A stretch of DNA of 64,000 nt, taken from contig JAXMAO010000002.1 in the NCBI GenBank assembly GCA_046350375.1, positions 434,001-498,000 of the forward strand. Reading direction: 5' to 3'. Below, piece by piece: positions 52,283 to 61,517 of the stretch. Made by a program: the position numbers and the translations under genes. The stretch's first letter is position 1, and each line of letters starts with the position of its first letter. The notes below the pieces were generated by a model. That model did no database searches. It saw only the letters and a list, made by a program, of their open reading frames with translations, and was not told the DNA's origin. The DNA comes from JAXMAO01 sp046350375 (GTDB lineage Bacteria; Planctomycetota; Phycisphaerae; UBA1845; UTPLA1).

Positions 52283-52720
52283 ATGATGCGGGGGAACAGA
52301 AGCCGGTTTCTGAGGCGCGGTGGGGCGGTGGTCGAAACGGCCGTCGTGGCACCGATCCTCATGGGCATGATGCTGGGCATGACCGAGATGGGCTCGGCAT
52401 TCATGGCGCGCCAGACCGTGACCAACGCGGCGCGAGAAGGCGCCCGCGTCGCGTCGATCGCCGGCGCGACACTGACGGACGTCAACAACGCGGTCGCCAC
52501 CACCATGGCAGCGGGTCACATGACCGGCTACACGGTGACGACCAACCTGACCAGCCTCGGCGGCGCCACCGACGTCTGGGTGCAGGTGTCCGTGCCGTTC
52601 AATCGCTCGTCGTTCACGGGCAGCTTGTTCGGCGGCGGATCGGTGAACATTACCTCCAAGGCGTCCATGCGCCTGGAAGGCACGGCGCTCGACGGCGGTT
52701 CGCAGGGCGTGGTGCAGTAA
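52283..52720 (+). CDS. TadE-like pseudopilin
   Basis: 145 residues. FLRRGGAVVETAVVAPILMGMMLGMTEMG is the TadE-type pseudopilin helix: short leader, E at the fifth position after the glycine, hydrophobic stretch. The following VTNAAREGARVASIAGA is also typical. It would be processed by the same peptidase and belongs to the minor pilins of the Tad machine. GGAGG lies 8 bases before the ATG. No separate TadF-like gene is seen. Confidence 0.88.
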   Translation: MMRGNRSRFLRRGGAVVETAVVAPILMGMMLGMTEMGSAFMARQTVTNAAREGARVASIAGATLTDVNNAVATTMAAGHMTGYTVTTNLTSLGGATDVWVQVSVPFNRSSFTGSLFGGGSVNITSKASMRLEGTALDGGSQGVVQ

Positions 52721-52789
52721 CACCGCGCCGCGCCACGCCGACGGAATCGGGCCGGGTTGCCCGGACGCGCCAGGGAGCATGACTCGACC

Positions 52790-53734
52790 ATGAAGGCCAA
52801 GACGTTCATTCCGTTGATCGCTGGCCTGGGGATCGGCTTCGTCGCCATCCGCATGGGACGCGACATGCTGCAACGCGCCGAAGGCAGCTCCGGCCCGGGG
52901 ATCGGCGTGGTAATCGCCGCCGGATCGATCGATCCCGCCGCGGCGGTCACCGCGCAGTGCCTGGCGCTCAGCAAGGTGCCGTCGGCCCTCATCCCGCGCG
53001 GCGCCTTCGCCGATCCCAAGGCGCTGGTCGGTCGCGTCGCCAAGGCGCTCATTCCACAGGGCGTCATGATTACCGAGCAGATGCTCGCGCCGCCCGGCAC
53101 CCAGCCGGGCCTCTCCAGCCGCATTCCGGACGGCTATCGCGCCGTCGCGGTGAAGGTGGACGAGGCCTCGAGCGTGGGCGGGTTCATCACGCCCGGATCG
53201 CACGTCGACGTCTCGGCCGTCATGACCGAGCGGTTTGGTTCGCGCGATCGCACCTCCAGCCGCATCATCCTGCAGAACGTCTGCGTCGGCGCCGTCGGAC
53301 AGTCGCTCAACTCGATGGGGCCCGACGGCAAGACCAGCCAGTTGTCGCGCTCGGTCACGCTGCTGCTCAAGCCCGACGACGTGCCCAAGCTCCAGATGGC
53401 GTCCGCCAAGGGACTGATCCACCTCGCCATGCGCAACGGGCGCGACGAGGAGGACGGCGGCGCGCTGGCCAAGTCGCTGCTGACGGCGCTGCTCAGCCGG
53501 CCCAGTAAGCCCGCGCCGGCGCCCAAGGTCCACCTGCCGCCACCGCCGCCGGCGCCGCGCGTGGTCGAGGTCTACCGCGGCACGCAGTACGAGCGCGTGG
53601 CCTTCGGGCCCGGCGGCAGCACGCGCATGGCCGGGGGTGCGCCCGGCGATCCGCCGCCCGACCCGGCGGCCAGCCCTCAACCGAGCCACGGACGGCCCGC
53701 CGAAAACGGACCCGCCCAGGAGGTGGCCGAATGA
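52790..53734 (+). CDS. cpaB: Flp pilus assembly protein CpaB (RcpC)
   Basis: 314 residues. An N-terminal membrane helix (KTFIPLIAGLGIGFVAIRM) and an SAF-like beta domain with IPRGAFADPKALVGRVAKALIPQGVMITEQML, then RIPDGYRAVAVKVDEASSVGGFITPGSHVDVSAVM, the family signature. The C-terminal 70 residues are proline-rich and disordered. In the Tad system it helps assemble the outer-membrane secretin and is periplasmic. It overlaps the secretin gene by four bases (ATGA), a translationally coupled pair. Confidence 0.92.
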   Translation: MKAKTFIPLIAGLGIGFVAIRMGRDMLQRAEGSSGPGIGVVIAAGSIDPAAAVTAQCLALSKVPSALIPRGAFADPKALVGRVAKALIPQGVMITEQMLAPPGTQPGLSSRIPDGYRAVAVKVDEASSVGGFITPGSHVDVSAVMTERFGSRDRTSSRIILQNVCVGAVGQSLNSMGPDGKTSQLSRSVTLLLKPDDVPKLQMASAKGLIHLAMRNGRDEEDGGALAKSLLTALLSRPSKPAPAPKVHLPPPPPAPRVVEVYRGTQYERVAFGPGGSTRMAGGAPGDPPPDPAASPQPSHGRPAENGPAQEVAE

Positions 53735-55467
53735 CGCGATGTGCAAGATTTCGCGCGGTCGCCGCACTGGCGCCCTGCCTGGCGTTGGCCGCAACGGCGC
53801 GCGGCGGCGAGTTCGCGCCCGGCGCCTGGCCCGATGCCGACGTGCTGATCTGCCTGGCGGAAGAGGCCGGCGTCCTGCCGAACCTGCCGGTCGATCGACC
53901 CGCGCCCGGCAGCGCCGCGGCGCCGCGGCCTGCTGCGCTGACGGACGAAGAGATGCGCCTGGCGTATGCCCCGGCCGACGAACCGCCGGCCGCCAGCCCG
54001 ACGCCCGCGGCCGCCAGCCTGCCGGGCATCATGTCGCAGGTGCGCGCCGCGACCGCGGCGGCGGACAAGCTGCGCGTCGTAAAGGACAAGGCCGTCTTCG
54101 TGCAGCTCAAGCGCCCGGTGACCAAGGTGCAGATCGCCGCGCCCGAGGTGGCCGATGTCGCGGTCACTTCGCCGACCGAGATCGCGGTGATCGGCAAGAA
54201 GTTCGGCGTGACGCAGTTGAAGCTCACCACGGCCGACGGGCAGGAGGCGGTCATCGACCTGCTGGTCGAGGTGGATGTCGCGGTGCTCGAGGAGCTGGTG
54301 CGGACCGTGGCGCCGACGGCGGCCGTGCGCGTCCGCAGCCTGTTCGACAACCTGATTCTCACCGGCTCGGTGCCCGACGCGACCACCGCCCAGCGAATCG
54401 TCGAGATGGCGGAAATGGTCAGCCCCGGGCGCGTCCGCAACCAGATGAGCGTCGCCGGTTCGCAGCAGGTGCTCATCCGCTGCACCGTCGCCGAGGTCAA
54501 CCGCAGCGCGATGCGCGAGCTGAACATGAACTGGTTCTTCGGCGGCTCGCCGGTCTCGCGCGACTTCTTCTTCGCCAACAACCTCAACGGGCTCAACCCG
54601 ACCACGGTCAACAACCCCGGGCTGGCAAATCTGCTGGTCGGCCAGCAGACCTACTCGATGCTGCCGGTGCAGAACGGCGGCGCCACCAACCTGACGCTGG
54701 GCTTTCCGCGCGCCGAGCTGCAATTCTTCGTTCGCGCGCTGCGGACCAACGGGCTGATCCGCGTGCTGGCCGAGCCCAACGTCATCGCGCTGTCGGGCCA
54801 GCCGGCGTCGATCCTGGTGGGCGGCGAAGTGCCGATCCCGCTGGTGCTGCAGAACACGTTCCAGGTCGACTATCACCGCTTCGGCGTGCTGCTCGAGTTC
54901 ACCCCCACGGTGCTCGCCGGGCAGCAGATCCGCATGACGCTGCGGCCGGAGGTCAGCGATCTGGACCCGACGCGGCAGGTGGTCGTCGCCGGGTTTGTCA
55001 TCCCCGCGTTCACCACGCGCCGCGCCGAAAGCACGCTCGAAGTGGGCAACGGCCAGACCTTCGCGATGGCGGGGCTGCTGAACGAAACCGTGCGCGCCAA
55101 CGCCCGCAAGATTCCGGGCATCGGCGATCTGCCCGTCCTGGGGACGCTTTTCTCGTCGGTCGAATACACCCGCGACGAGACCGAGCTGGTCGTGCTGGTG
55201 ACGCCCGAGCTGGTGGCGCCGCTCGATCCGCAGCAGGTGCGGCCGGTGCCGGGGCAGAAGATCCGCGAGCCGAACGACTTTGAGCTGTTCTTCACGCAAC
55301 AGCTCGAGGCCGGCCCGCGCGCCACGCGCGAGATGGACGAGGTGCCGCGTCACCACATGCCGGTGAACGCCTATCCGCCGGCGACCAGCTGGTCCGACGC
55401 GACCGTGAACACCGCGCTGCGCGGCCCGTGCGGCATCTCGGTGAATGAGGAGGAGGGCACGCCTTAG
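53731..55467 (+). CDS. cpaC: Tad/Flp secretin CpaC (RcpA)
   Basis: 578 residues. After a signal peptide (ALAPCLALAATARGG) comes a 90-residue linker, then the N-terminal secretin domain (KAVFVQLKRPVTKVQIAAPEVADVAVTSPTEIAVIGKKFGVTQL) and a BON-like part (NLILTGSVPDATTAQRIVEMA). The conserved C-terminal secretin half has RALRTNGLIRVLAEPNVIALSGQPASILVGGEVPIP, GVLLEFTPTVLAG and GIGDLPVLGTLFSSV..DETELVVLVTPELV. It forms the outer-membrane pore for the pilus. The C-terminal 100 residues after PELVAP are extra and less ordered. Confidence 0.94.
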   Translation: MTRCARFRAVAALAPCLALAATARGGEFAPGAWPDADVLICLAEEAGVLPNLPVDRPAPGSAAAPRPAALTDEEMRLAYAPADEPPAASPTPAAASLPGIMSQVRAATAAADKLRVVKDKAVFVQLKRPVTKVQIAAPEVADVAVTSPTEIAVIGKKFGVTQLKLTTADGQEAVIDLLVEVDVAVLEELVRTVAPTAAVRVRSLFDNLILTGSVPDATTAQRIVEMAEMVSPGRVRNQMSVAGSQQVLIRCTVAEVNRSAMRELNMNWFFGGSPVSRDFFFANNLNGLNPTTVNNPGLANLLVGQQTYSMLPVQNGGATNLTLGFPRAELQFFVRALRTNGLIRVLAEPNVIALSGQPASILVGGEVPIPLVLQNTFQVDYHRFGVLLEFTPTVLAGQQIRMTLRPEVSDLDPTRQVVVAGFVIPAFTTRRAESTLEVGNGQTFAMAGLLNETVRANARKIPGIGDLPVLGTLFSSVEYTRDETELVVLVTPELVAPLDPQQVRPVPGQKIREPNDFELFFTQQLEAGPRATREMDEVPRHHMPVNAYPPATSWSDATVNTALRGPCGISVNEEEGTP

Positions 55468-55664
55468 CATCGCGTCGGCGCGGCACGACCGCCACTTGCG
55501 GCGGACCCGAATTGCACGCCGAACGCACAGTTCACCGCCGGCCGATCCGAGGCTGCGGAACGCAAGCACGAGGATCGCGGCAACGCCGCACCGGGCGCAC
55601 CCGGGACGGCGACCGAGAATCGGCCCGCGCGACGCGCGGCGCCGGTGCGGACGGAGGGTGAACC

Positions 55665-57596
55665 ATGTCGGGGAATCGGACTCGCCTGTTCGGGCGCGGG
55701 AAACAGCGTTCACGCCGTGCGACGGCCATACTCCAGACGGCGGTCTTCGGATCGCTGGTCGGCGTGGGCGCCATGGCGCTGACGGTTGACACGGGCATGC
55801 AGTTCAACACGCGCGGCGAGCTCCAGAACGCCGCCGACGCCGCGGCGCTGGCTGCGGCGCTCGAACTGGGCGGCTCGGCCGACGCGCAGGCCAGCGCGCG
55901 CCAGCAGGCCGCCGCAGTCGCGGCGCAGAACAAGGTCCGCGGATCGTCGGCGTATGTCGACCCGAATGTTGACGTGGAGTTTGGTCATGCCGTGCTCGAC
56001 GGCGCGCGATACGTCTATCAACCCAACGTGCAGCCGTTCGACGCGGTCAAGGTGACCGTCCGCCGCGACGGATCGGACGCGAATCACCCCAAGGTGCCAC
56101 TCATGTTCGGCGCGGCGATCTTCTCGGGCGGCGCATCGATCAGCGCCAGCGCCATCGGCATGCTCGTCCCGCGCGACATCGCGCTGGTCATCGATCTGTC
56201 CGGCTCGATGAACGACGACAGCGAGCTGCGCCACTACCGGCAGTTCCAGTCCGAAACGCCGCCCTACGCCAACCGGCCGGGCGTGCAGATCGACCTTGAA
56301 GATGTCTGGCTCTCGATCGCCTGCACGAAGGGCGGCAACGGAGTCGGCAACGGGACCGACCCGGCATCGCCCGGCGCGGCGACCGCCAACAACAATCAGC
56401 CGGCCACCGGCTCGGGCAAGCCGAACAGCGTCGGCGGCAATCCCAGCCCGGGCGCGTCGACGGAGTCTGTCGTCGGCTCGTGCGGCGGACCGCGCTGGGG
56501 CTGGATGACCGGTTTCGGGAACGAGATCATCCTGGGCGCCTACACGCCGGTGAGCGATCCGGGCTTGTACTACATTCCGCGCAGCGCCACCTGCACCGAC
56601 GCCGACGTCATCGCCAACCTGACCGAGGCGGGCTACTCGTCCGCTGAACGCTCGGCGCTGCTCTCCGGGCAGTATGACACCAGCTTCACCACCTACACGG
56701 CGCGCGTGAAGGTGCTGCTCGGCCTGGCGGGCTGGAAGAGCAAGAAGACCGGCGGCAAATACACCGGCGGCACCGGCAACGGCGACAACAAGGTCGACAG
56801 CGGCGAAGTGGCCCAGCAGGTGAGCTGGCCATTCGGCGGCGGCTCGTGGGACGACTGGATCAACTACGCCAGCTCGACCAGCTCGGAGCACTACCAGACC
56901 GATTCCAACTTCCGCTATCGCTACGGCATCAAGACGGTCGTCAACTACCTGCTCGAAAAGCAGGCGTCGCACTCGAAGTGCCCGGAACTGGCCGCCGCGC
57001 CGGAAGAGCCGATCGGCTCCGCCAAGCACGCGGTTCAGGCCATGATCGACCTGATCGTGTCGCTCGATACGCAGGATCACTGCTCGCTCGAGGTGTTCGC
57101 CACGACCGGCCGACACGAGGTCAACCTGACGGTTCCGTCGGGCGGCCAGTCGCTGGCCACGCTGTTGCACAACATCCCGGCGACGCTCTATCAGCGCCAG
57201 GCCGGTCACTACGACAGCACCACCAACATCGGGGCCGGTTTCCAGATGGCCTATAACGAACTGACCAGCAGCCGCGTCCGGCCGGCGGCGTCGAAGGTCT
57301 GCATTCTGCTGACCGACGGCAAGCCCAACGTCAGCGATTCCGGGCACCTGTCGCCGTCCGATTATGCGGTCGATCGTGCCCAGGCCGTGGCCAACCAGAA
57401 CGTCACCATCTACACGATTGGCCTCGGAGCGGACGTCGATCCGCAGTTGCTCGGCCATATCGCCGAAATAGGAAAGGGAGAATACTTCTACGCCGACAGT
57501 GCGCCGGACGCGACCGGCCAGCCGGCGTACGTAACCCAGTTGCAGACCATCTTCCAGCAACTGGGCGGCAAGCGACCGGTCCGACTGATCAAGTGA
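55665..57596 (+). CDS. TadG-like protein with VWA domain
   Basis: 643 residues. The N-terminus RRATAILQTAVFGSLVGVGAMALTVDTGMQFNTRGELQNAADAAALAAAL is the TadG/TadE-related anchor helix followed by the QNAADAAALA repeat. From about 170 a von Willebrand A domain carries the metal-binding D177-L-S-G-S motif and continues past a glycine- and asparagine-rich insert (about 215-265). Near the end is STTNIGAGFQMAYNEL and VCILLTDGKPNVSDSG, the rest of the fold. It is probably exported and may bind the pilus or surface partners. GGAGG is 7 bases before the ATG. Confidence 0.88.
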   Translation: MSGNRTRLFGRGKQRSRRATAILQTAVFGSLVGVGAMALTVDTGMQFNTRGELQNAADAAALAAALELGGSADAQASARQQAAAVAAQNKVRGSSAYVDPNVDVEFGHAVLDGARYVYQPNVQPFDAVKVTVRRDGSDANHPKVPLMFGAAIFSGGASISASAIGMLVPRDIALVIDLSGSMNDDSELRHYRQFQSETPPYANRPGVQIDLEDVWLSIACTKGGNGVGNGTDPASPGAATANNNQPATGSGKPNSVGGNPSPGASTESVVGSCGGPRWGWMTGFGNEIILGAYTPVSDPGLYYIPRSATCTDADVIANLTEAGYSSAERSALLSGQYDTSFTTYTARVKVLLGLAGWKSKKTGGKYTGGTGNGDNKVDSGEVAQQVSWPFGGGSWDDWINYASSTSSEHYQTDSNFRYRYGIKTVVNYLLEKQASHSKCPELAAAPEEPIGSAKHAVQAMIDLIVSLDTQDHCSLEVFATTGRHEVNLTVPSGGQSLATLLHNIPATLYQRQAGHYDSTTNIGAGFQMAYNELTSSRVRPAASKVCILLTDGKPNVSDSGHLSPSDYAVDRAQAVANQNVTIYTIGLGADVDPQLLGHIAEIGKGEYFYADSAPDATGQPAYVTQLQTIFQQLGGKRPVRLIK

Positions 57597-57704
57597 TCGG
57601 TCGACCGGCCGATCGCCGGGCGCGCCACGCCCGGCGGTCGCCCGGATGGGGGGCAGCCGGGGGGTGCGTCAGAGCCCGCGCGCCGGGCTGGGGCAGACAG
57701 CCAG

Positions 57705-58940
57705 ATGGGAAGGTCGATCCGAGCGATCGTCTTTAACGGCGACGAGACCTACGCGGCAGAGCTGCGCCAGGCGCTGCTCTCGCTGCCGGAGCTGCGCATT
57801 GTCGCGGAGCTCGACGAGCCCAGCCTGCTGCCGCACGCCGCGGCGCAGTTCCCGGCCGAGGTGCTCATTCTGCACCTCGATCCGGCCGCGCCGCTGGTGC
57901 TCGAGGTCGCCGGACAGGTGCTCGCGGCGAATCCGCGCGTGCCGGTCATCGCCATCAGCGGCTGCACCGACGGCGACACCCTGCTCAAGGCGATGCGAAT
58001 CGGCCTGAAGCGCTTCCTGGTCAAGCCGCTCGACCTCGCGGAACTGAAGGAAGCCGTCGGCCAGATCGCCGGCGAACAGGCCCAGGCCCGCGAACCGGGC
58101 AAGCTGGTCTCGGTGCTCGGCAGCGCCGGCGGCGTCGGCGCGACCTTTCTGGCAACCAACCTGGCGGTCGAGCTGGCCGAACTGACCGGCGCCGCCGGTC
58201 GCGTGGCACTGCTCGATTTCGATTTCCGCTTCGGACAGGTCGCGACCGTCCTGGACCTCGAATCGCAGTTCACCATCTCCGATCTCTGTTCGACGCCCGA
58301 GCAGGTCGACCCGGCGATGATCGAAAAGGCGCTCGTGAAGCACGCCAGCGGCGTGTGGGTGCTGGCGCGACCGCAGCAGTTCGCCCAGGCCGAGGGAATT
58401 ACCGCCGCGCACTGTGCCGGCGTGCTGACCGTCATGCAGGAGATGTTCACCTACATCGTCATCGACGGGCCGATGCGCAGCGACCCCGGCGGGCGGATCA
58501 TTCTCGACGCGGCCGACTTCAACCTGATGATCGTGCAACTGCTGGTCACCAGCGTGCGCAACACGGCCCGGATGATGGAAGAGCTGGCGACCCAGGGCTT
58601 TTCGGCGTCGCGCATGCGTTTCGTCTGCAACCGGCTGGGGCGCGACTCGGGACACCTCGAGACCGCGCAGGTCGAGCGGACGCTCGGGGCGCCTTTCTTC
58701 CACACGCTTCCGGACGAGTGGAAGAGCGCCAGCGCGTCGATCAACGTCGGTCAGCCGCTGCGCACCGAGTTCAGCAAGAGCAAGCTCTGCCAGTCGGTCC
58801 GCGAGCTGGCGATGAAGATTCACTGCCCGGACAAGGTGACCGAGGCCGGGAAATCGGCCGGACTGCTGAGCCGCTTTCTGAAGCCGCGCGGAAGAGAGAC
58901 GGCGCCGCCGCCGGTCGCTCCGGCCGCGGCGGGGGCGTAG
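57705..58940 (+). CDS. cpaE: TadZ/CpaE family ATPase
   Basis: 411 residues. The first 120 residues resemble a receiver domain (RAIVFNGDETYAAELRQALLSLPEL, ILHLDPAAP, IAISGCTDGDTLLKAMRIGLKRFLVKP). From about 130 is a ParA/MinD-like ATPase: SVLGSAGGVGATFLATNLAVEL, then LLDFDFRFGQVATVLDLESQ and YIVIDGPMR. The Walker A has GGVGAT in place of GKT/GKS, as in the atypical CpaE class. It positions the pilus at a cell pole. The C-terminal 40 residues are low in complexity. Confidence 0.92.
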   Translation: MGRSIRAIVFNGDETYAAELRQALLSLPELRIVAELDEPSLLPHAAAQFPAEVLILHLDPAAPLVLEVAGQVLAANPRVPVIAISGCTDGDTLLKAMRIGLKRFLVKPLDLAELKEAVGQIAGEQAQAREPGKLVSVLGSAGGVGATFLATNLAVELAELTGAAGRVALLDFDFRFGQVATVLDLESQFTISDLCSTPEQVDPAMIEKALVKHASGVWVLARPQQFAQAEGITAAHCAGVLTVMQEMFTYIVIDGPMRSDPGGRIILDAADFNLMIVQLLVTSVRNTARMMEELATQGFSASRMRFVCNRLGRDSGHLETAQVERTLGAPFFHTLPDEWKSASASINVGQPLRTEFSKSKLCQSVRELAMKIHCPDKVTEAGKSAGLLSRFLKPRGRETAPPPVAPAAAGA

Positions 58941-58993
58941 GCATCCGACGCGGCCCGGCGCCAATGGGCGCACGCGCCTGGGGGAGATGAGCG

Positions 58994-60439
58994 ATGTTCG
59001 GGAAGTCTGCCCTGTCGATCCTGAGGGTGCCCAAGGCGCCGCCCGCGCCCGCGCCCGCGCCGGGTGCCACGCCCGAAGGCGCGCCGCCTGCGCCGCAGTC
59101 GTATAACCCGCCGCCGCGCAAGGCCGAGGCGCCGCCCGACGAGAAGTCGGACCAGTGGTACGACCTGAAGAACCGCATCCACCGCAAGCTGGTCGAGCAG
59201 CTCGACCTGTCGGCGCTTTCGGCGCGGCAGGGAGACGAGGTCCGCGAGGAAGTCCGCCAGGCCGTCACCCAACTGTGCAATGCCGAAAACGCGCTACTAA
59301 ACGTCAACGAGCGCCAGCGCCTGATCGAGGAGATTCTTGATGAGACCTTCGGCCTGGGCCCGCTCGAGGTGATTCTTGCCGACCCGAACGTGAGCGACAT
59401 CCTCATCAACGGCCCGCGCCAGGTTTACATCGAGCGCAAGGGGCGGCTGCAACTGTCGAGCGTCAAGTTCCGCGACAACGCCCACCTCATGCACGTGATC
59501 GACAAGATCTGCTCGTCGGTCGGGCGGCGCTGCGACGAAGTGACCCCCATGGTCGACGCTCGGCTGAAGGACGGCTCGCGCGTCAACGCCATCATCCCGC
59601 CGCTGGCGCTCGACGGCCCGAGCATGTCGATCCGCCGCTTCGGGAAAGACCCGATCACCTGGGACGACTACGTGAACTACAGGAGTGTCGCGCCGCAGAT
59701 GGTCGAGTTCCTGCGGGCCTGCGTCGAGGGCGCGCTCAACGTGCTGGTCGTGGGCGGCACCGGGTCGGGCAAGACGACGCTGCTGAACAACCTCTCGGCG
59801 TTCATTCCCGACACCGAGCGCATCGTCACCATCGAAGACGCCGCCGAGCTCCAGCTTCGTCAGTCGCACGTGGTGCGGCTCGAATCGCGCCCCCCCAACA
59901 TCGAGGGCAAGGGGCGCATCACCATCCGCGACCTGCTCATCAACGCCCTGCGAATGCGCCCCGACCGCATCGTCGTCGGCGAGTGCCGCGGACCCGAAAC
60001 GCTCGACATGCTCCAGGCCATGAACACCGGCCACGACGGCTCGCTCACCACCATCCACGCCAACAGCACCCGCGACGCCGTGCAGCGCGTCGAGACCATG
60101 GTCATGATGGCCGGCTTCGACCTGCCGATTAAGGCCATCCGCCAGCAGTTCGCCTCCGCCATTCACCTGGTCGTCCACGCGGCGCGCCTCACCGGCGGAC
60201 CCCGCAAGATCATGTCGGTCGCCGAGGTGCAGGGCATGGAAGGCGAGGCCATCACCATGCAGGAAATCTTCAAGTTCGAACAGCTCGGCATCGACGCCAA
60301 CGGCAAGGCCTTCGGGCAGTTCATCGCCACCGGGCTGCGGCCGGCGTTTCTCGAGCGCATCCAGTCGGCCGGCGCCAAGCTCGACGCCGCCATCTTCGAG
60401 CGGCGCGTGCTGCTGGCCGACAAGGGAGAAACCCCGTGA
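58994..60439 (+). CDS. cpaF: Tad/Flp motor ATPase TadA/CpaF
   Basis: 481 residues. The N-terminal 60 residues are proline-rich and variable. Then comes the N1-type domain (LIEEILDETFGLGPLEVILADPNVSDILINGP) and the RecA-like core: GGTGSGKTTLLNNLSAFIPDTERIVTIEDAAELQ holds Walker A and the Asp box, VGECRGPETLDMLQAMNTGHDGSLTTIHANS holds Walker B and the His box. It is the hexameric cytoplasmic motor of pilus secretion. It is followed by tadB 54 bases later. Confidence 0.96.
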   Translation: MFGKSALSILRVPKAPPAPAPAPGATPEGAPPAPQSYNPPPRKAEAPPDEKSDQWYDLKNRIHRKLVEQLDLSALSARQGDEVREEVRQAVTQLCNAENALLNVNERQRLIEEILDETFGLGPLEVILADPNVSDILINGPRQVYIERKGRLQLSSVKFRDNAHLMHVIDKICSSVGRRCDEVTPMVDARLKDGSRVNAIIPPLALDGPSMSIRRFGKDPITWDDYVNYRSVAPQMVEFLRACVEGALNVLVVGGTGSGKTTLLNNLSAFIPDTERIVTIEDAAELQLRQSHVVRLESRPPNIEGKGRITIRDLLINALRMRPDRIVVGECRGPETLDMLQAMNTGHDGSLTTIHANSTRDAVQRVETMVMMAGFDLPIKAIRQQFASAIHLVVHAARLTGGPRKIMSVAEVQGMEGEAITMQEIFKFEQLGIDANGKAFGQFIATGLRPAFLERIQSAGAKLDAAIFERRVLLADKGETP

Positions 60440-60493
60440 GCCGGCCCGTGACGACCCGCGCGGCGACCCGGACCGGAAGGAGCGGCTGACCCC

Positions 60494-61498
60494 ATGCCCC
60501 CCTTTGCCGGCGATGCCATGCAGCTCATCGGGCTCTATGCCCTGCCGCTCACCGGCTCGACGCTGCTGGCGTACGGGCTCTACCAGGTCGTCAACGATCT
60601 GCGCCGCCCGCAGGCCCGCAAGGTCGAAGAGCGACTGCGCGAGAAGGGCTCGGCCGCCCTGGCGGCCCACAACGAGAAGTCCGCCCACGACTCCATCATG
60701 CGCCAGCAGCGGCTCGCCGAGTCGTCGCTCGCCTTCCTGCTTCAGAAGGTCAAGTTCATGCCGCGCCTGCAGCGCGCCCTCGAGCAGGCCGACCTGCCGT
60801 GGGTGGCGCCGACGCTCTGCATCAACCTGGTGGGCGCGGCCGCGGCGGCCTACCTGGCGCTGCACTTCCTCGGCTACGGACTGGGCGTGCAACTGGTGAC
60901 GGCGGGCTGCGCCATTCTCTTCCCGCTGCTGTTCGTGCAGTTCAAGCGCAAGTGGCGCGTCAACAAGTTCGTCCACCAGCTCCCGGACGTGTTCGACCTG
61001 ATGAGCCAGGCGCTGCGGGCCGGTCACTCGCTGCCCAGCGCCATCCACGTCGTCAGCCAGCAGATGCCCGCGCCGGTCGGCGCCGAGTTCGCCCGCGTCT
61101 TTCACGAGCAGAACCTCGGCATCAAGATCGAAGAGGCGCTGCTCGGCATGGCCAACCGGCTCGACCAGATGGACACGCGCCTGTTCGTCACCGCCGTGCT
61201 CATCCAGCGCACCACCGGCGGCGACCTGGCCGAGGTGCTCGACAACATCAGCGCCGTCATCCGCGAGCGCATCAAGCTCGCCGGCACGGTCAAGGCGCTG
61301 ACCGCCGAGGGACGCCTCTCGGGCTACGTGCTGTTCGCCTTGCCGTTCGCCGTCTTCGCGCTCGAGCAGGTCATCAACCCCGAGTACGGCCGCGTGCTGC
61401 TCGACGAGCAGATCGGCAATTACCTGCTGATCGGCGCCGGCGTGGCGCAGATCCTCGGCCTGCTGATGATCAAGAAGATCGTCAACGTAAAGGTGTAG
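60494..61498 (+). CDS. tadB: Tad/Flp inner-membrane protein TadB
   Basis: 334 residues. Helices are predicted near the N-terminus, at residues about 105-155, and twice near the C-terminus. The type II secretion F domain reads FDLMSQALRAGHSLPSAIHVVSQQMPAPVGAEFARVFHEQNLGIKIEEALLGMANRL. TadB and TadC form the platform for the ATPase. GGAAGGAG lies 11 bases upstream of the first ATG; a second ATG at 60518 is possible. The start region reads PLTGSTLLAYGLYQVVNDLRRPQARK. Confidence 0.93.
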   Translation: MPPFAGDAMQLIGLYALPLTGSTLLAYGLYQVVNDLRRPQARKVEERLREKGSAALAAHNEKSAHDSIMRQQRLAESSLAFLLQKVKFMPRLQRALEQADLPWVAPTLCINLVGAAAAAYLALHFLGYGLGVQLVTAGCAILFPLLFVQFKRKWRVNKFVHQLPDVFDLMSQALRAGHSLPSAIHVVSQQMPAPVGAEFARVFHEQNLGIKIEEALLGMANRLDQMDTRLFVTAVLIQRTTGGDLAEVLDNISAVIRERIKLAGTVKALTAEGRLSGYVLFALPFAVFALEQVINPEYGRVLLDEQIGNYLLIGAGVAQILGLLMIKKIVNVKV

Positions 61499-61517
61499 GT
61501 CCGCGAAAGAGGCGCTT

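Noticed and set aside
53677..57560. Two frames of more than 600 codons on the minus strand opposite cpaC and the VWA gene
   Set aside because: The plus-strand secretin and VWA motifs are unmistakable; the minus-strand products are low-complexity H/R/D/L-rich sequence.
59297..61105. 602-codon minus-strand frame across cpaF and tadB
   Set aside because: It covers two well-recognised genes on the other strand and a gene boundary; typical GC-rich shadow.
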